Below, in pieces: positions 9,819-18,550 of a DNA stretch of 64,000 nt. The DNA lies in assembly GCF_010685995.1 (NCBI RefSeq), contig NZ_JAAGWK010000016.1, forward strand, positions 1 to 64,000, written 5' to 3'. The notes beneath the pieces were generated by a model. That model ran no database searches, was not told the DNA's origin, and saw only the letters and a program-made list of their open reading frames with translations. Numbering within the stretch: the stretch's first letter is position 1; every line of letters begins with the position of its first letter. Source of the stretch: Goekera deserti (GTDB taxonomy: Bacteria; Actinomycetota; Actinomycetes; Mycobacteriales; Geodermatophilaceae). The position numbers were made by a program, and so were the translations under genes.

Positions 9819-11147
9819 CTACTGCTCGTCGTGCAGCGGGCGCTCGAAGAGCTGCTGCTTCAGCTTGGCCAGCTCGTCCAGGCGCTCCTTGAGGTAGTGG
9901 TCGGTGGAACTGCCCCCGTCGTGCGCCAGGTGGAGCTTGGCGGCCTGCTGGTCGGCCGCCTTGAACACCATGCGTCCGCTGGTGTGGCGGATGTCGTGGC
10001 AGCGGAGCTCGACGCGCTCCGTCCACGGCAGGTGGCGACGGACCCGGGCGAACAGCCCCTCGATGCGCTTGCGCGAGATGGGCCGGACCGTGCGCGAGAC
10101 GAAGTAGCCGTGCTCGTCGAAGGTGTCGACGGGCCGGCCGTAGAAGACGGGGGAGGACCCCGTCAGTGCGGGGATGCCGTGCCGGCGGTCCTCCTCGGAG
10201 GCGTCCGGCGGCGCGGCGACACGGGGTCCGCGGGTGAGCGAGTGGATGACCAGGTCGGCCATGTGCGTGCTGGTGGTGGGCCGGTACCGCCAGGTCTTCT
10301 TCTTCTTGTCCCAGTAGCGGATGCGGCAGCCCTCGACGTCGAGCCCGCCGCAGGTCGTGTCCAGCAGCGCACCGCGGCGGACGGCCTGGATGAGCAGGTG
10401 CCGCAGGATGAGCCCGTCGAGCGCGGGGTCCTGGCCGGTGCTGACGGCGGTGCCGTAGACCTCGACGAACTCCTGGTCGGTCAGCGAGCGCGCTCCGGCC
10501 TCCTGTCGGGGCGGCAGCTTGACCTTCAGCGCCGGGTTGGTGGCGGCTTTCTCCTCGTCGACCAGCCACGTGACCATCCACCGGGTCGCCTGGATGAACT
10601 GCTCGCGGGCCCCGCGACCGTCGCTGTGCAGCAGGTTCCGGCCGGCTGCCTCGCGCTTGACGTTGCGGGCGACGGTGCGCTTCAGTCCGCGGCGCTGGGC
10701 CCACCAGGCGGCCTCGGCGATGACGCCGCGGGTCATCTCCTTGACCGCCAGGTCAGGCACGCCGAGGTAGCGGTCGGCGCAGTCGCCGTGCAGCTCGCCG
10801 TCGGGCATCGCGCACACCTCGGCGTGTCCGTCGTCACCGCCGGGGCAGGGGCACGGCCCGGTCGCGCACGCCGGGCAGGGGCACGGGCACACGTCGGGCA
10901 GCCCGTCGACGAGCAGCCGCAGGTAGGGCGCCCAGGTCTTCTCGCTGTCGGGCAGGTCCTGGCGCAGGGCGGTGGTCGCCTCGGCGACCGCCTGCCGCAC
11001 TCGGTAGAGCTGGGCCTGGGCCGGGAGCATCGTCTCGACGACGGACGCGTCGAAGCCCTGCGCGAGCAGGGTCGCGCGCATGGCGTCGCGGGTGGCCTCG
11101 TGCACGGCGTCGTCCGAGCGCGTCGCGGGGGTGGGAATGGTGGTCAT
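9819..11147 (-). CDS. Tyrosine recombinase / phage-type integrase with Cys-rich insert
   Basis: A 442-residue site-specific recombinase. The catalytic domain shows an Arg in LLIQAVRRGALL, the HxxR box HDIRHTSGRMV, the second His box LAHDGGSSTDHY and the nucleophilic Tyr in DHYLKE. The N-terminal part contains an unusual cysteine-rich stretch (about residues 87-125) with a CPCPCPAC start and further C/H residues, suggestive of metal binding. It lies about 1 kb from the 3' end of a tRNA-Leu gene, the normal relation for an integrase and its tRNA attachment site. The downstream hairpin probably ends its transcript; an AbrB-like gene lies 63 bases upstream in the same direction. Confidence 0.88.
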   Translation of the reverse strand: MTTIPTPATRSDDAVHEATRDAMRATLLAQGFDASVVETMLPAQAQLYRVRQAVAEATTALRQDLPDSEKTWAPYLRLLVDGLPDVCPCPCPACATGPCPCPGGDDGHAEVCAMPDGELHGDCADRYLGVPDLAVKEMTRGVIAEAAWWAQRRGLKRTVARNVKREAAGRNLLHSDGRGAREQFIQATRWMVTWLVDEEKAATNPALKVKLPPRQEAGARSLTDQEFVEVYGTAVSTGQDPALDGLILRHLLIQAVRRGALLDTTCGGLDVEGCRIRYWDKKKKTWRYRPTTSTHMADLVIHSLTRGPRVAAPPDASEEDRRHGIPALTGSSPVFYGRPVDTFDEHGYFVSRTVRPISRKRIEGLFARVRRHLPWTERVELRCHDIRHTSGRMVFKAADQQAAKLHLAHDGGSSTDHYLKERLDELAKLKQQLFERPLHDEQ

Positions 11148-11210
11148 GCGGAGTTCTCCAGTCGTGGCGGCGGCACCGGTCGTGCCGCGGACGTGAAGGG
11201 ACGGTGCGGG

Positions 11211-12053
11211 TCAGCGGACGATGCGCAGTCGCCCGCCGGCGTCGCCGGCAGCGGCCGGGGCCGAGGCGGCCGGCGCGACGCCGTCAGCACCGAACTGCTC
11301 GTCCCCGGGGGAGGCGGACGCGGTGGCCGCGGGGCGACGAAGCCCGTCGAGCAGGTCGCCGATGCCGGCCGACAGCCGGCTGGCGGCGGTCACGGTGATG
11401 ACGCCGCGGTCGGTGTCGAGGACGGCCAGGACGTCGGCGCCGTCGGGGATGCCGGCCTCACGCCGGACCGCGGCGGTCAAGGTCAGCCGGCCGCGAGCAT
11501 CCAGCGGAAGGGCGGCGACGGCGAAGCCCGGCCGCGGGCGCTCGGCGCTGCCGGGCAGGAACACGGTGAGCACCGCCCCGTCGCGCTCGGCCGGCGCGGG
11601 AGCCGCCGCAGCCAGCGTGAGCGGCAGCATGAGCCGGCCCTTGGCGTCGAGCATGCGGATGAGCGCGTTGCTGCGGGGTGCGGCCGGGTCGGCCGGCCGC
11701 ACCCACATCCCGGAGAGGTCCACCGCCGGCCCGGTGCCGGCATCGCCGCCGGTACCGGTGGCCAGCCGCAGCGCGTCGGCCGGCGCCCGCTCGCCAACAG
11801 CGGCCAGAAGCGGGCCGACCCCGGCCCACGAGGCGGGCACCCCGGACAGCGCGGGAGCGGCCGCGGGTGTGGCTACGGCGGTGACGGGCGACGTGGCACG
11901 CGCGGGAATCGGAGTCGGCGCCGCCGCAGTGCGGACGCGCGCCATCGGCGGGAGCGGGGGAGCTGCGTTGGGCATGCGCAGACCGGTGCTGAGGTCCCGA
12001 CGATCGGCAGTCGCCAGCACGGCGCGCAGGGCAGCGGCGTCAGATTCACCCAT
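11211..12053 (-). CDS. Protein with two AbrB/SpoVT-like hairpins, integrase partner
   Basis: Residues with the pattern LDAKGRLMLPLTL and, about 50 residues later, LDARGRLTLTAAVRREAGIPDGADV are two copies of the AbrB/MazE/SpoVT swapped-hairpin DNA-binding motif; the second is followed by a good IxV strand. The N-terminal 90 residues are Ala/Pro-rich and the C-terminal tail is disordered. I chose ATG 12053 because longer frames run into the tRNA gene; the ribosome site is weak, so the start is uncertain. It is transcribed towards the integrase with a 63-base gap, suggesting one operon. Likely a regulator or directionality partner of the recombinase (inference). Confidence 0.6.
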   Translation of the reverse strand: MGESDAAALRAVLATADRRDLSTGLRMPNAAPPLPPMARVRTAAAPTPIPARATSPVTAVATPAAAPALSGVPASWAGVGPLLAAVGERAPADALRLATGTGGDAGTGPAVDLSGMWVRPADPAAPRSNALIRMLDAKGRLMLPLTLAAAAPAPAERDGAVLTVFLPGSAERPRPGFAVAALPLDARGRLTLTAAVRREAGIPDGADVLAVLDTDRGVITVTAASRLSAGIGDLLDGLRRPAATASASPGDEQFGADGVAPAASAPAAAGDAGGRLRIVR

Positions 12054-12169
12054 TCCGGGTGTCGCCGCGGGGGAGATGGTGGCCGCATCGGTCCGAGAGG
12101 GGACCGTGCGTTCCGGCCGGGGAGAGCCCGGCTCTGGGCTTGGAAGGTGGGAGAACTCCCACTCCATGG

Positions 12170-12255
12170 TGTCCGAGGGGGGACTTGAACCCCCACGCCC
12201 GATAAAGGGCACTAGCACCTCAAGCTAGCGCGTCTGCCATTCCGCCACCCGGACA
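12170..12255 (-). tRNA. tRNA-Leu (anticodon GAG)
   Basis: On the minus strand the sequence folds as a class II tRNA: acceptor GTCCGGG pairing with CTCGGAC, a D-arm, an anticodon stem CTAGC/GCTAG enclosing loop TTGAGGT (anticodon GAG), a long variable arm and a T-arm with GGTTCAAGTCC. Discriminator A is followed by genomic CCA (down to 12167). The 3' end faces the integrase, so it is the probable attachment site of the element to its left. Confidence 0.95.
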
Positions 12256-12369
12256 GGTGGGCCGCACGCACGCGTCGTGGGCCGTGGAAGAGCATACAGA
12301 GCGTTGCGGTCCCTCCTGGCAGGGGCTCGCGGGCGGGCCGGTGTCCGGGGCCGGTGGCAGGATCGTCGC

Positions 12370-13698
12370 ATGGCCGAGAACACCCCGCAGCCCCTCGCCG
12401 GCGCCCAGAGCGAGGTCGCGGACCTGCTGTCCGACCTCATCCGCATCGACACCACCAACACCGGTGACACCTCGACGAGCGCGGGGGAGCGGCAGGCCGC
12501 GGAGTGGGTGGCCGGCAAGCTCGACGAGGTCGGCATCTCCAGCGTCATCCACGAGAGCGAGCCCGGCCGGGCCAGCCTGGTCGCCCGGATCGAGGGCCGC
12601 GACCGCTCCCGGCCGGCCCTGCTGGTGCACGGCCACCTGGACGTCGTCCCGGCCGACGCCGCCGAGTGGAGCGTGCACCCGTTCTCCGGTGAGCAGCGCG
12701 ACGGCTACGTGTGGGGCCGGGGCGCCGTCGACATGAAGGACATGGACGCGATGACCCTCGCGCTCGTCCGCGACTGGGCCCGCACCGGCGTGCGACCCGA
12801 GCGGGACATCGTGCTCGCCTACGTCGCCGACGAGGAGGCCGGCGGGACGTACGGCGCGCACTTCATGGTCGACGAGCACGCCGACCTGTTCGAGGGCTGC
12901 ACCGAGGCGATCAGCGAGGTCGGCGGGTTCAGCATCACCGTCCGCGACGACCTGCGCCTGTACCTCGTGCAGACCGCCGAGAAGGGCCTGGCCTGGATGC
13001 GGCTCACCGCCACCGGCAAGCCCGGGCACGGCTCCTTCGTGCACGACGACAACGCCGTCACCCGGCTCTGCGAGGCCGTCGCCCGGATCGGCTCCGCCCG
13101 GCTGCCCACCGTGCTCACGCCGCCGATGCGCCAGTTCCTGGACGCGGTCAGCGACGCCTACGGCATCGAGATCGACGCCGACCACCCCGAGGAGGCGCTG
13201 AGCCGCCTGGGGTCGATCAGCCGCATGATCGGTGCCGCGCTGCGCAACACCGTCAACCCCACCATGGTCGACGCCGGCTACAAGGCCAACGTCATCCCCG
13301 GCACCGCCACCGCCACCATCGACGGTCGCTTCCTCTACGGCCAGGAGGAGGCGTTCGAGAGCCAGCTCGCCTCGCTGATCGGGGAGGGGATCCAGCGGGA
13401 GTGGATCACGCACGACCAGGCCGTGGAGACCACCTTCGACGGCCCGCTGGTCGACCAGATGGTCACCGCCCTCAAGGCCGAGGACGACGGCGCCCGCCCG
13501 GTCCCGTTCACCATGAGCGGCGGTACCGACGCCAAGAGCTTCGAGACCCTCGGCATGCGCTGCTTCGGCTTCTCCCCGCTTCGGCTGCCCGCCGACCTGG
13601 ACTTCGCCGGCCTCTTCCACGGCATCGACGAGCGGGTGCCCGTCGAGTCGCTGCAGTTCGGCATCCGGGTGCTGGACCGGTTCCTGAGGGCCGCCTGA
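12370..13698 (+). CDS. M20 family metallopeptidase
   Basis: A 442-residue zinc-dependent amidohydrolase/peptidase of the M20/M25/M40 family (as in ArgE/DapE relatives). Visible metal and catalytic motifs: LLVHGHLDVVPAD (His and Asp ligand), WGRGAVDMKD (bridging Asp), VAYVADEEAGG (catalytic and ligand Glu), and MSGGTDAKSFE near the C-terminus. ATG 12370 follows a -10-like CAGGAT by six bases, which fits a leaderless transcript. Cytoplasmic, with no signal peptide. It is the first chromosomal gene after the tRNA and the substrate cannot be told from sequence. Confidence 0.9.
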   Translation: MAENTPQPLAGAQSEVADLLSDLIRIDTTNTGDTSTSAGERQAAEWVAGKLDEVGISSVIHESEPGRASLVARIEGRDRSRPALLVHGHLDVVPADAAEWSVHPFSGEQRDGYVWGRGAVDMKDMDAMTLALVRDWARTGVRPERDIVLAYVADEEAGGTYGAHFMVDEHADLFEGCTEAISEVGGFSITVRDDLRLYLVQTAEKGLAWMRLTATGKPGHGSFVHDDNAVTRLCEAVARIGSARLPTVLTPPMRQFLDAVSDAYGIEIDADHPEEALSRLGSISRMIGAALRNTVNPTMVDAGYKANVIPGTATATIDGRFLYGQEEAFESQLASLIGEGIQREWITHDQAVETTFDGPLVDQMVTALKAEDDGARPVPFTMSGGTDAKSFETLGMRCFGFSPLRLPADLDFAGLFHGIDERVPVESLQFGIRVLDRFLRAA

Positions 13699-13717
13699 CC
13701 CGTGATCTGATCGGGGC

Positions 13718-14524
13718 GTGACCGAGCCCACTGCCGTGCCCGCCGCAGGTTCCGTAGCACTCATCACCGGGGGGACGGGCGGCTTCGGCCGGGCCCTCGC
13801 CGCCCGGCTGCGCGACGCCGACGTCCGCGTCGTGCTCGCCGACCTCGACTCCGAGCGCGCCCGCGCCACCGCCACCGACCTCGGAGCCGGGTTCGCCGTC
13901 CTCGACGTCACCGACCACGCGGCCAACCAGCGCGTCGTTGCCGACGTCGAGGCCGAGTTCGGCCGGCTGGACGCCGTCTACCTCAACGCCGGGATCGCCG
14001 GCAGCGGGAAGGTCGACGCCCTCGACGTCGAGGAGTACCTGCGCGTGGTCGCCATCGACCTGCACGGCGTGGTCTACGGCGCCGACGCCGCCCGGCCCGC
14101 GCTGCGCCGCGCCGGCGGGGGCTCCATCGTGGTCACCGCGTCGCTGGCCGGGCTCACCCCGATGCCCACCGACCCGGCGTACAGCGTGGCCAAGGCCGGA
14201 GCGGTGGCCTACGTGCGCTCGGCCGCGCCGGTGCTGGCCGCGGAGGGCATCACCATCACCACGGTCTGCCCCGGGTTCGCCGACACCGCCATCATCGACC
14301 CGCTGCGCGACGCCTTCACCGGCGCGCAGTTCCCGGTGCTCACCGCCGACGAGGTCGCCCAGGCCATGGTCGCGGCCTGGACCTCCGGGGAGCCCGGGGC
14401 CGCCTACATCGTGCAGGCCGGCGTGGGCGTCGTGCGCTACCAGTTCAAGGGCGTGCCCTCGGCCAAGACCAGCTCCGGGGAGCGCGCGCTGGTGCCCGAC
14501 GCGCTCAACCCCTTCCCCGGCTGA
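13718..14524 (+). CDS. Short-chain dehydrogenase/reductase
   Basis: A 268-residue SDR. The Rossmann motif TGGTGGFGRALA is near residues 17-28, followed by LNAGIAG, the catalytic Ser in VVTASLAG and the YSVAK active-site Tyr/Lys. The Asp in VVLADLD after the second strand suggests NAD(H) preference (inference). GTG start 19 bases after the peptidase stop; TCTGAT six bases upstream may be a -10 box. Substrate unknown. Confidence 0.88.
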   Translation: MTEPTAVPAAGSVALITGGTGGFGRALAARLRDADVRVVLADLDSERARATATDLGAGFAVLDVTDHAANQRVVADVEAEFGRLDAVYLNAGIAGSGKVDALDVEEYLRVVAIDLHGVVYGADAARPALRRAGGGSIVVTASLAGLTPMPTDPAYSVAKAGAVAYVRSAAPVLAAEGITITTVCPGFADTAIIDPLRDAFTGAQFPVLTADEVAQAMVAAWTSGEPGAAYIVQAGVGVVRYQFKGVPSAKTSSGERALVPDALNPFPG

Positions 14525-14716
14525 CCCGGACGGCGTGTCGGTGGGCGTCGTCGACGGGGTGTTCGCGGACGTCACCTAGCAGGTGCTCGCCCGGCACCCG
14601 GAGGACGAGCAGGCCCAGATGCTGCACGCGCCAGGCCCGTCCTGCCGGACGGGCTCGGCGACCGGCGCTTGCCGGTACGACCTGCGGGGACGCCCGGCGC
14701 GGCACATGATCGGCAG

Positions 14717-15220
14717 GTGCTGATCGCGCTGACCGTCCTGCTGGTCGTCGGTGGCGGCACCCTGCTGGTGTGGTGGGTCGGGCGGGACCGGTCCCCCCGC
14801 GACCCGGATCCCGAGGGCACGTTCCGCCGGGAGCACGGGCTGACCCCGCTGCAGATGGAGGCCGTGCGGCAGGCCCGCGGGCGCTTCCGGCCGCCGGAGG
14901 ACCCGGTGGTCCGCCGGGCCGTCGTCGAGCTGCTCCGCGCCGAGCTGGCCGCGCCGGACGGCTGGCGCCTGCGGGACCTCCGGCACCTGGTGATCAGCCT
15001 GGGCACCGCCGTCTCCTTCGGCGCCCTGATGGTGGTGGTCTTCCTGCTCCAGGGCCGCGCGGCCCCGGCCGACGGCCTCGTCGTGGGGGCGACGTACGCG
15101 GGGATGGGGATCGTGATGATCTGGCTGATGCCGCTGATCGTGCGCACCCGAGCGCGGTGGGACCTGCGGCGCGCGGAGTCGCACCTGGCCGCACGGCAGG
15201 ACAGCGATCCGGCCGGCTGA
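14717..15220 (+). CDS. Small three-helix membrane protein, family member 1
   Basis: A 167-residue protein with a hydrophobic N-terminal helix (residues 1-20), a soluble segment containing LTPLQMEAVRQARGR, and two further helices (about 90-145) before a basic C-terminus. It resembles three tandem genes at 18551-20171 in layout and in the promoter: CATGAT six bases before the GTG start, consistent with leaderless transcription. I do not recognise a named domain. It is the most divergent of the four. Confidence 0.7.
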   Translation: MLIALTVLLVVGGGTLLVWWVGRDRSPRDPDPEGTFRREHGLTPLQMEAVRQARGRFRPPEDPVVRRAVVELLRAELAAPDGWRLRDLRHLVISLGTAVSFGALMVVVFLLQGRAAPADGLVVGATYAGMGIVMIWLMPLIVRTRARWDLRRAESHLAARQDSDPAG

Positions 15221-15262
15221 CCCGGTGACGCCGGTCACCGGGCGTCTGGCAAGGTCGGGCAC

Positions 15263-16219
15263 ATGCGTGCATGGCGAGTCCACGAACTCGGGAACCCGGC
15301 GGACGTCCTCAGGCTCGACGACATCGAGCAGCCCGTGGCCGGCGAGGGCCAGCTGCTGGTCAAGGTGCGGGCGGCGGCGCTGAACTTCCCCGACGTCCTG
15401 ATGGCGCACGGCATGTACCAGGAGCGCCCACCGCTGCCCTACGTGCCCGGTGTCGAGCTGTGCGGTGAGGTCGTGGACACCGGCCAGCGGGTGATCGGCG
15501 GCCCGTCCGGCGGGCCGGGCGCCTTCGCCGAGTACGCCCTGATGGACGCCGACAACGCCTGGCCGGTGCCGGACGAGATGCCCGACGAGCAGGCCGCGGC
15601 GCTGTACCTGACCTACCAGACCGGGCACGTCGGCCTGCACCGGCGGGCCGGGCTGCAGGCCGGTGAGGTGCTGCTGGTGCACGCCGGCGCGGGCGGGGTC
15701 GGCTCGGCCGCCATCCAGCTGGGCAAGGCCGCCGGGGCGACCGTGATCGCCACCGCCGGCGGCCCGCGCAAGACCGAGGTGTGCACCGAGCTCGGCGCCG
15801 ACCACGTCGTCGACTACACCGCCGACGACTTCGTGGCCGCGGTCAAGGACCTCACCGGCGGCCGCGGCGCCGACGTGGTCTACGACCCGGTCGGCGGCGA
15901 GGTGTTCGACAAGTCCCGCAAGTGCATCGCCTTCGAGGGCCGGATCGTCGTGGTCGGCTTCACCAGCGGCACCATCCCGCAGGCCCCGGCCAACCACCTG
16001 CTGGTCAAGAACTACAGCGTGTTGGGCCTGCACTGGGGCCTGTACCGCACCAAGGACCCGGCCCGGATCGGCACCGTGCACGAGGACCTGATGCGGCTCT
16101 ATGCCGAGGGCGCGATCCAGCCCCTGGTCAGCCAGGCCCTGCCGCTGGACCAGGCCCCGGAGGCGCTCACCGCGCTGGCCGACCGCAGCACCGTCGGCAA
16201 GGTCGTCCTCGTCCCGTAG
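15263..16219 (+). CDS. NADPH:quinone oxidoreductase-like (zinc-less MDR)
   Basis: A 318-residue medium-chain dehydrogenase/reductase of the quinone oxidoreductase type, which reduces quinones or enones with NADPH. The N-terminal GroES-like domain includes NFPDVLMAHG and PYVPGVELCGEV. The nucleotide domain has LLVHAGAGGVGSAAIQLGKAAGA and DVVYDPVGGE. The structural zinc cysteines are absent, as expected for this class. Starts at ATG 15263; its end faces a convergent DUF5703 gene 10 bases away. Confidence 0.88.
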   Translation: MRAWRVHELGNPADVLRLDDIEQPVAGEGQLLVKVRAAALNFPDVLMAHGMYQERPPLPYVPGVELCGEVVDTGQRVIGGPSGGPGAFAEYALMDADNAWPVPDEMPDEQAAALYLTYQTGHVGLHRRAGLQAGEVLLVHAGAGGVGSAAIQLGKAAGATVIATAGGPRKTEVCTELGADHVVDYTADDFVAAVKDLTGGRGADVVYDPVGGEVFDKSRKCIAFEGRIVVVGFTSGTIPQAPANHLLVKNYSVLGLHWGLYRTKDPARIGTVHEDLMRLYAEGAIQPLVSQALPLDQAPEALTALADRSTVGKVVLVP

Positions 16220-16229
16220 TGCCCCAGCG

Positions 16230-16436
16230 TCAGACGACGGGACCCGGGAGGTAGGACAGCCGCATCCGGCGGCGCATGACCACCTTGCGGGTGCCGTCGG
16301 CGTGCAGCGCCAGGTGGGCCAGCTCCCAGCCCCCGACGTCGGACTGCAGCGCCATCATCGTCGCCGCGGCCGACCGGGACGTGCCGGACGGGATGCGCAG
16401 CGGTGCGTACTCGTACTCGCTCCCGGTTCCTGTCAC
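16230..16436 (-). CDS. DUF5703 family small protein
   Basis: A 68-residue protein reading YEYAPLRIPSGTSRSAAAT near the start and GGWELAHLALHADGTRKV later, the pattern of actinobacterial DUF5703. GTG 16436 follows CACAAT by seven bases. Function unknown. It lies tail to tail with the quinone oxidoreductase gene. Confidence 0.75.
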   Translation of the reverse strand: MTGTGSEYEYAPLRIPSGTSRSAAATMMALQSDVGGWELAHLALHADGTRKVVMRRRMRLSYLPGPVV

Positions 16437-16586
16437 GGCCCCGATTGTGCCTGCTGGACGCCTCCCGGTCACCTGAGCGTCGCCCAGCTCACCGGCCGGG
16501 CCGGGTGTCGGGGGCGCCGCCGGCGGGCAGGCGAGCGAGCGTGCCGGGGCACCCGCGCCCGGCCACGCACGACGAGAGGAGCACCG

Positions 16587-16838
16587 ATGACCGACCCGGC
16601 CACCGACGCCGACCGCGCCGAGCAGGTCGCCGCCGTCCAGCCCGACGGCCCCGGCACGCACGCCCGGACCGCTCCGCCCGCCGACGACGTCCCCGTCGCC
16701 GACGCCGTGGAGCAGCAGCTCACCGTCGTCCCCTCCGACGGCGCCCGCCCGGTCTCGCTGCCCGCGGAGGCCGACGAGTACGACGTCCTGGAGCAGATGG
16801 CCGCCGTCCCGCTGGACGACGACGACCACCGCGACTGA
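16587..16838 (+). CDS. Small acidic hypothetical protein
   Basis: An 83-residue, Asp/Ala/Val-rich protein starting at ATG 16587 after a GAGAGGAG ribosome site. Composition suggests a soluble, largely disordered chain; no motif is recognised. It is convergent with the DHFR-like gene, whose stop is five bases away. The clear ribosome site is the main support for it being real. Confidence 0.5.
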   Translation: MTDPATDADRAEQVAAVQPDGPGTHARTAPPADDVPVADAVEQQLTVVPSDGARPVSLPAEADEYDVLEQMAAVPLDDDDHRD

Positions 16839-16843
16839 CCGGC

Positions 16844-17410
16844 TCACCCCTCCGGCAGCACCACGCGGTAGACCTGCAGGGTCACGCCGGAGGGGTACCG
16901 GGTCAGCTCGGTGAGCTCGACGTCGGTGCGGTGCCGCTCCTCGCCGAACAGCCGCAGCCCGCCGCCCACCGCGACCGGGAACACCATCAGCCGCAGCTCG
17001 TCGACCAGGTCGTGGGCCAGCAGGGTGCGCACCAGGGTGGCGCTGCCGTTGACCAGCACCGGGTCGCCGTCGCCGGCCTTGATCTCGCGCACCGCCGCCG
17101 GCACGTCCCCGCCGATCGCCGTGGCCTGCCAGCGCAGCCCGGGCCGGGAGGTGACCACGTGCTTGGGCATGCCGTTGATCCGGTCGGCGAACTCGCCCTC
17201 CCGGGCGGGCCAGGCCCCGGCGAAGCTCTCGTAGGTGGTGCGCCCGAGCAGCAGGGAGCCGGCGTCCAGCACCTCCTCCAGCTTGTACTGGAACAGCTCG
17301 CCGCTCACGTGCGGCCCGGCCCAGCCGGTGTGCGGGTGGGTGGGCTCCCCGCCGGGGGCCTCCACGACGCCGTCGAGGGTGACGAACTCCGAGACGATCA
17401 GCGTGCGCAC
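16844..17410 (-). CDS. Dihydrofolate reductase family protein (RibD C-terminal-like)
   Basis: A 188-residue protein of the RibD-C/DHFR-like fold. It begins LIVSEFVTLDGVVEAPGG, then LLLGRTTYESF in the pyridine-nucleotide region, VVTSRP, and VNGSATLVRTLLAHDLVDELRLMVFPVAVGGG, all typical of the 'dihydrofolate reductase family' found in many actinobacteria. Probably an NADPH-dependent reductase of unknown substrate. GTG 17410 has GGAG about seven bases upstream and follows the lipoprotein gene stop by 18 bases, so the two may be co-transcribed. Confidence 0.85.
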   Translation of the reverse strand: MRTLIVSEFVTLDGVVEAPGGEPTHPHTGWAGPHVSGELFQYKLEEVLDAGSLLLGRTTYESFAGAWPAREGEFADRINGMPKHVVTSRPGLRWQATAIGGDVPAAVREIKAGDGDPVLVNGSATLVRTLLAHDLVDELRLMVFPVAVGGGLRLFGEERHRTDVELTELTRYPSGVTLQVYRVVLPEG

Positions 17411-17428
17411 GAGCTGTCTCCAGGTGGA

Positions 17429-18421
17429 TCAGGGGTCGATGAGCTGCAGCTGGCCGGTGGCCCGGCTGCCGACGAACACCCGGCCGGTGCCGGGGTCCAC
17501 GGCCACCGTGTTCGGCTGCCGGACGGTCGGGAAGCGGGCCACCTCGGTGAGCTGGTCGCCGTCGGTGGCGAGGCCCACCACCTCGTTGCGAGCGGTCAGC
17601 GTCACCCACAGCACCTGCCCCGTGCCGTCGTACGCCAGGCCGTACGGGGTGCCCGGCAGGTCCAGCTGCTGCTCCTGGCGCAGCGTGTCCGCCCGGAAGA
17701 CCAGCAGCGCGTTCCCGCGGGTGTCGGCCACCACGAACCGGCCCCGGCCGTCGGCCACCACGTGGGTGGGGCCCTCCCCGGCGTCCACCACCCGGCCCAG
17801 CTCGCCGCCGGGCACGTCGTAGGAGGTCAGGGTGAAGGCGGCGACGTCCACCACACCGGCCAGGTCGCCCACCACGGCGATGCCCCCGGGCTGGGTCTGG
17901 GAGTCGAAGGTCTGCGTCACCGCACCGTCGGTGACCACCGACAGCGTGCCGCCCAGCTCGTCGGCGACCAGCACCTGACCGCTGGCCACCTGCGCCGCGT
18001 CGTGCGGGTACTCACCGACCGGCACGCTGGTGGTCGCGCCGTCCGGCAGCGCCACCGTCACCAGCGTGTCCGAGTCCTCCGCGGGCACCAGCACCGGCCC
18101 GCCGGGGGCGGCCAGCTGCAGGTGTCGCGCATGGCCGGGCAACGGCACCTCGCGGACGACGGCACCGGTCGCGCCGTCGGCCAGCACCAGCCGGTCCGGG
18201 TCGCGCACCGCCACCGCCAGCAGCCCGGTGACCGGGTCGAACACCATGCCCTCGGCGTCCGGGTCCAGGTCGACGACGGTGCCGGCGGGGTCGGTGGTCA
18301 GCTCGGGGGAGCGGCCGGGCTCCGCGGCACCGGGACGCCCGGGGCCGTCGTCGGACGCCGAGCACGCGGTGACCGCGAGGACGAGCAGCAGGGGGAGGGC
18401 GGCGGCCCGGCGTCGTCGCAT
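17429..18421 (-). CDS. YncE/NHL-type beta-propeller lipoprotein
   Basis: A 330-residue exported protein. The N-terminus is MRRRR, a hydrophobic stretch and a lipobox VTAC (Cys about residue 20), so it should be lipid-anchored on the outer face of the membrane. The rest has repeated blades with patterns such as DPVTGLLAVAVRDPDRLVLADG and VAVDPGTGRVFVGSRATGQLQLID, as in YVTN/YncE propellers. I prefer ATG 18421, which lies seven bases after GATGAT, to ATG 18433 in the same frame. Ligand or partner unknown. Confidence 0.82.
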   Translation of the reverse strand: MRRRRAAALPLLLVLAVTACSASDDGPGRPGAAEPGRSPELTTDPAGTVVDLDPDAEGMVFDPVTGLLAVAVRDPDRLVLADGATGAVVREVPLPGHARHLQLAAPGGPVLVPAEDSDTLVTVALPDGATTSVPVGEYPHDAAQVASGQVLVADELGGTLSVVTDGAVTQTFDSQTQPGGIAVVGDLAGVVDVAAFTLTSYDVPGGELGRVVDAGEGPTHVVADGRGRFVVADTRGNALLVFRADTLRQEQQLDLPGTPYGLAYDGTGQVLWVTLTARNEVVGLATDGDQLTEVARFPTVRQPNTVAVDPGTGRVFVGSRATGQLQLIDP

Positions 18422-18550
18422 GAGGGCGATCATCCCCGTCGCCCATCCCCGTCGCCGCGGACGGCGGGACCACCCCCGTCGCAGCGGTGTGGCGCCGGTC
18501 ACCCCGATCGGATGATGGTCGTGGGCGATCCTGTCGTGCATGCTGGCTCC

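Noticed and set aside
1-12255. Insertion sequence or transposase in the defence region
   Set aside because: No transposase ORF or terminal inverted repeats were seen; the only mobility gene is the tyrosine recombinase.
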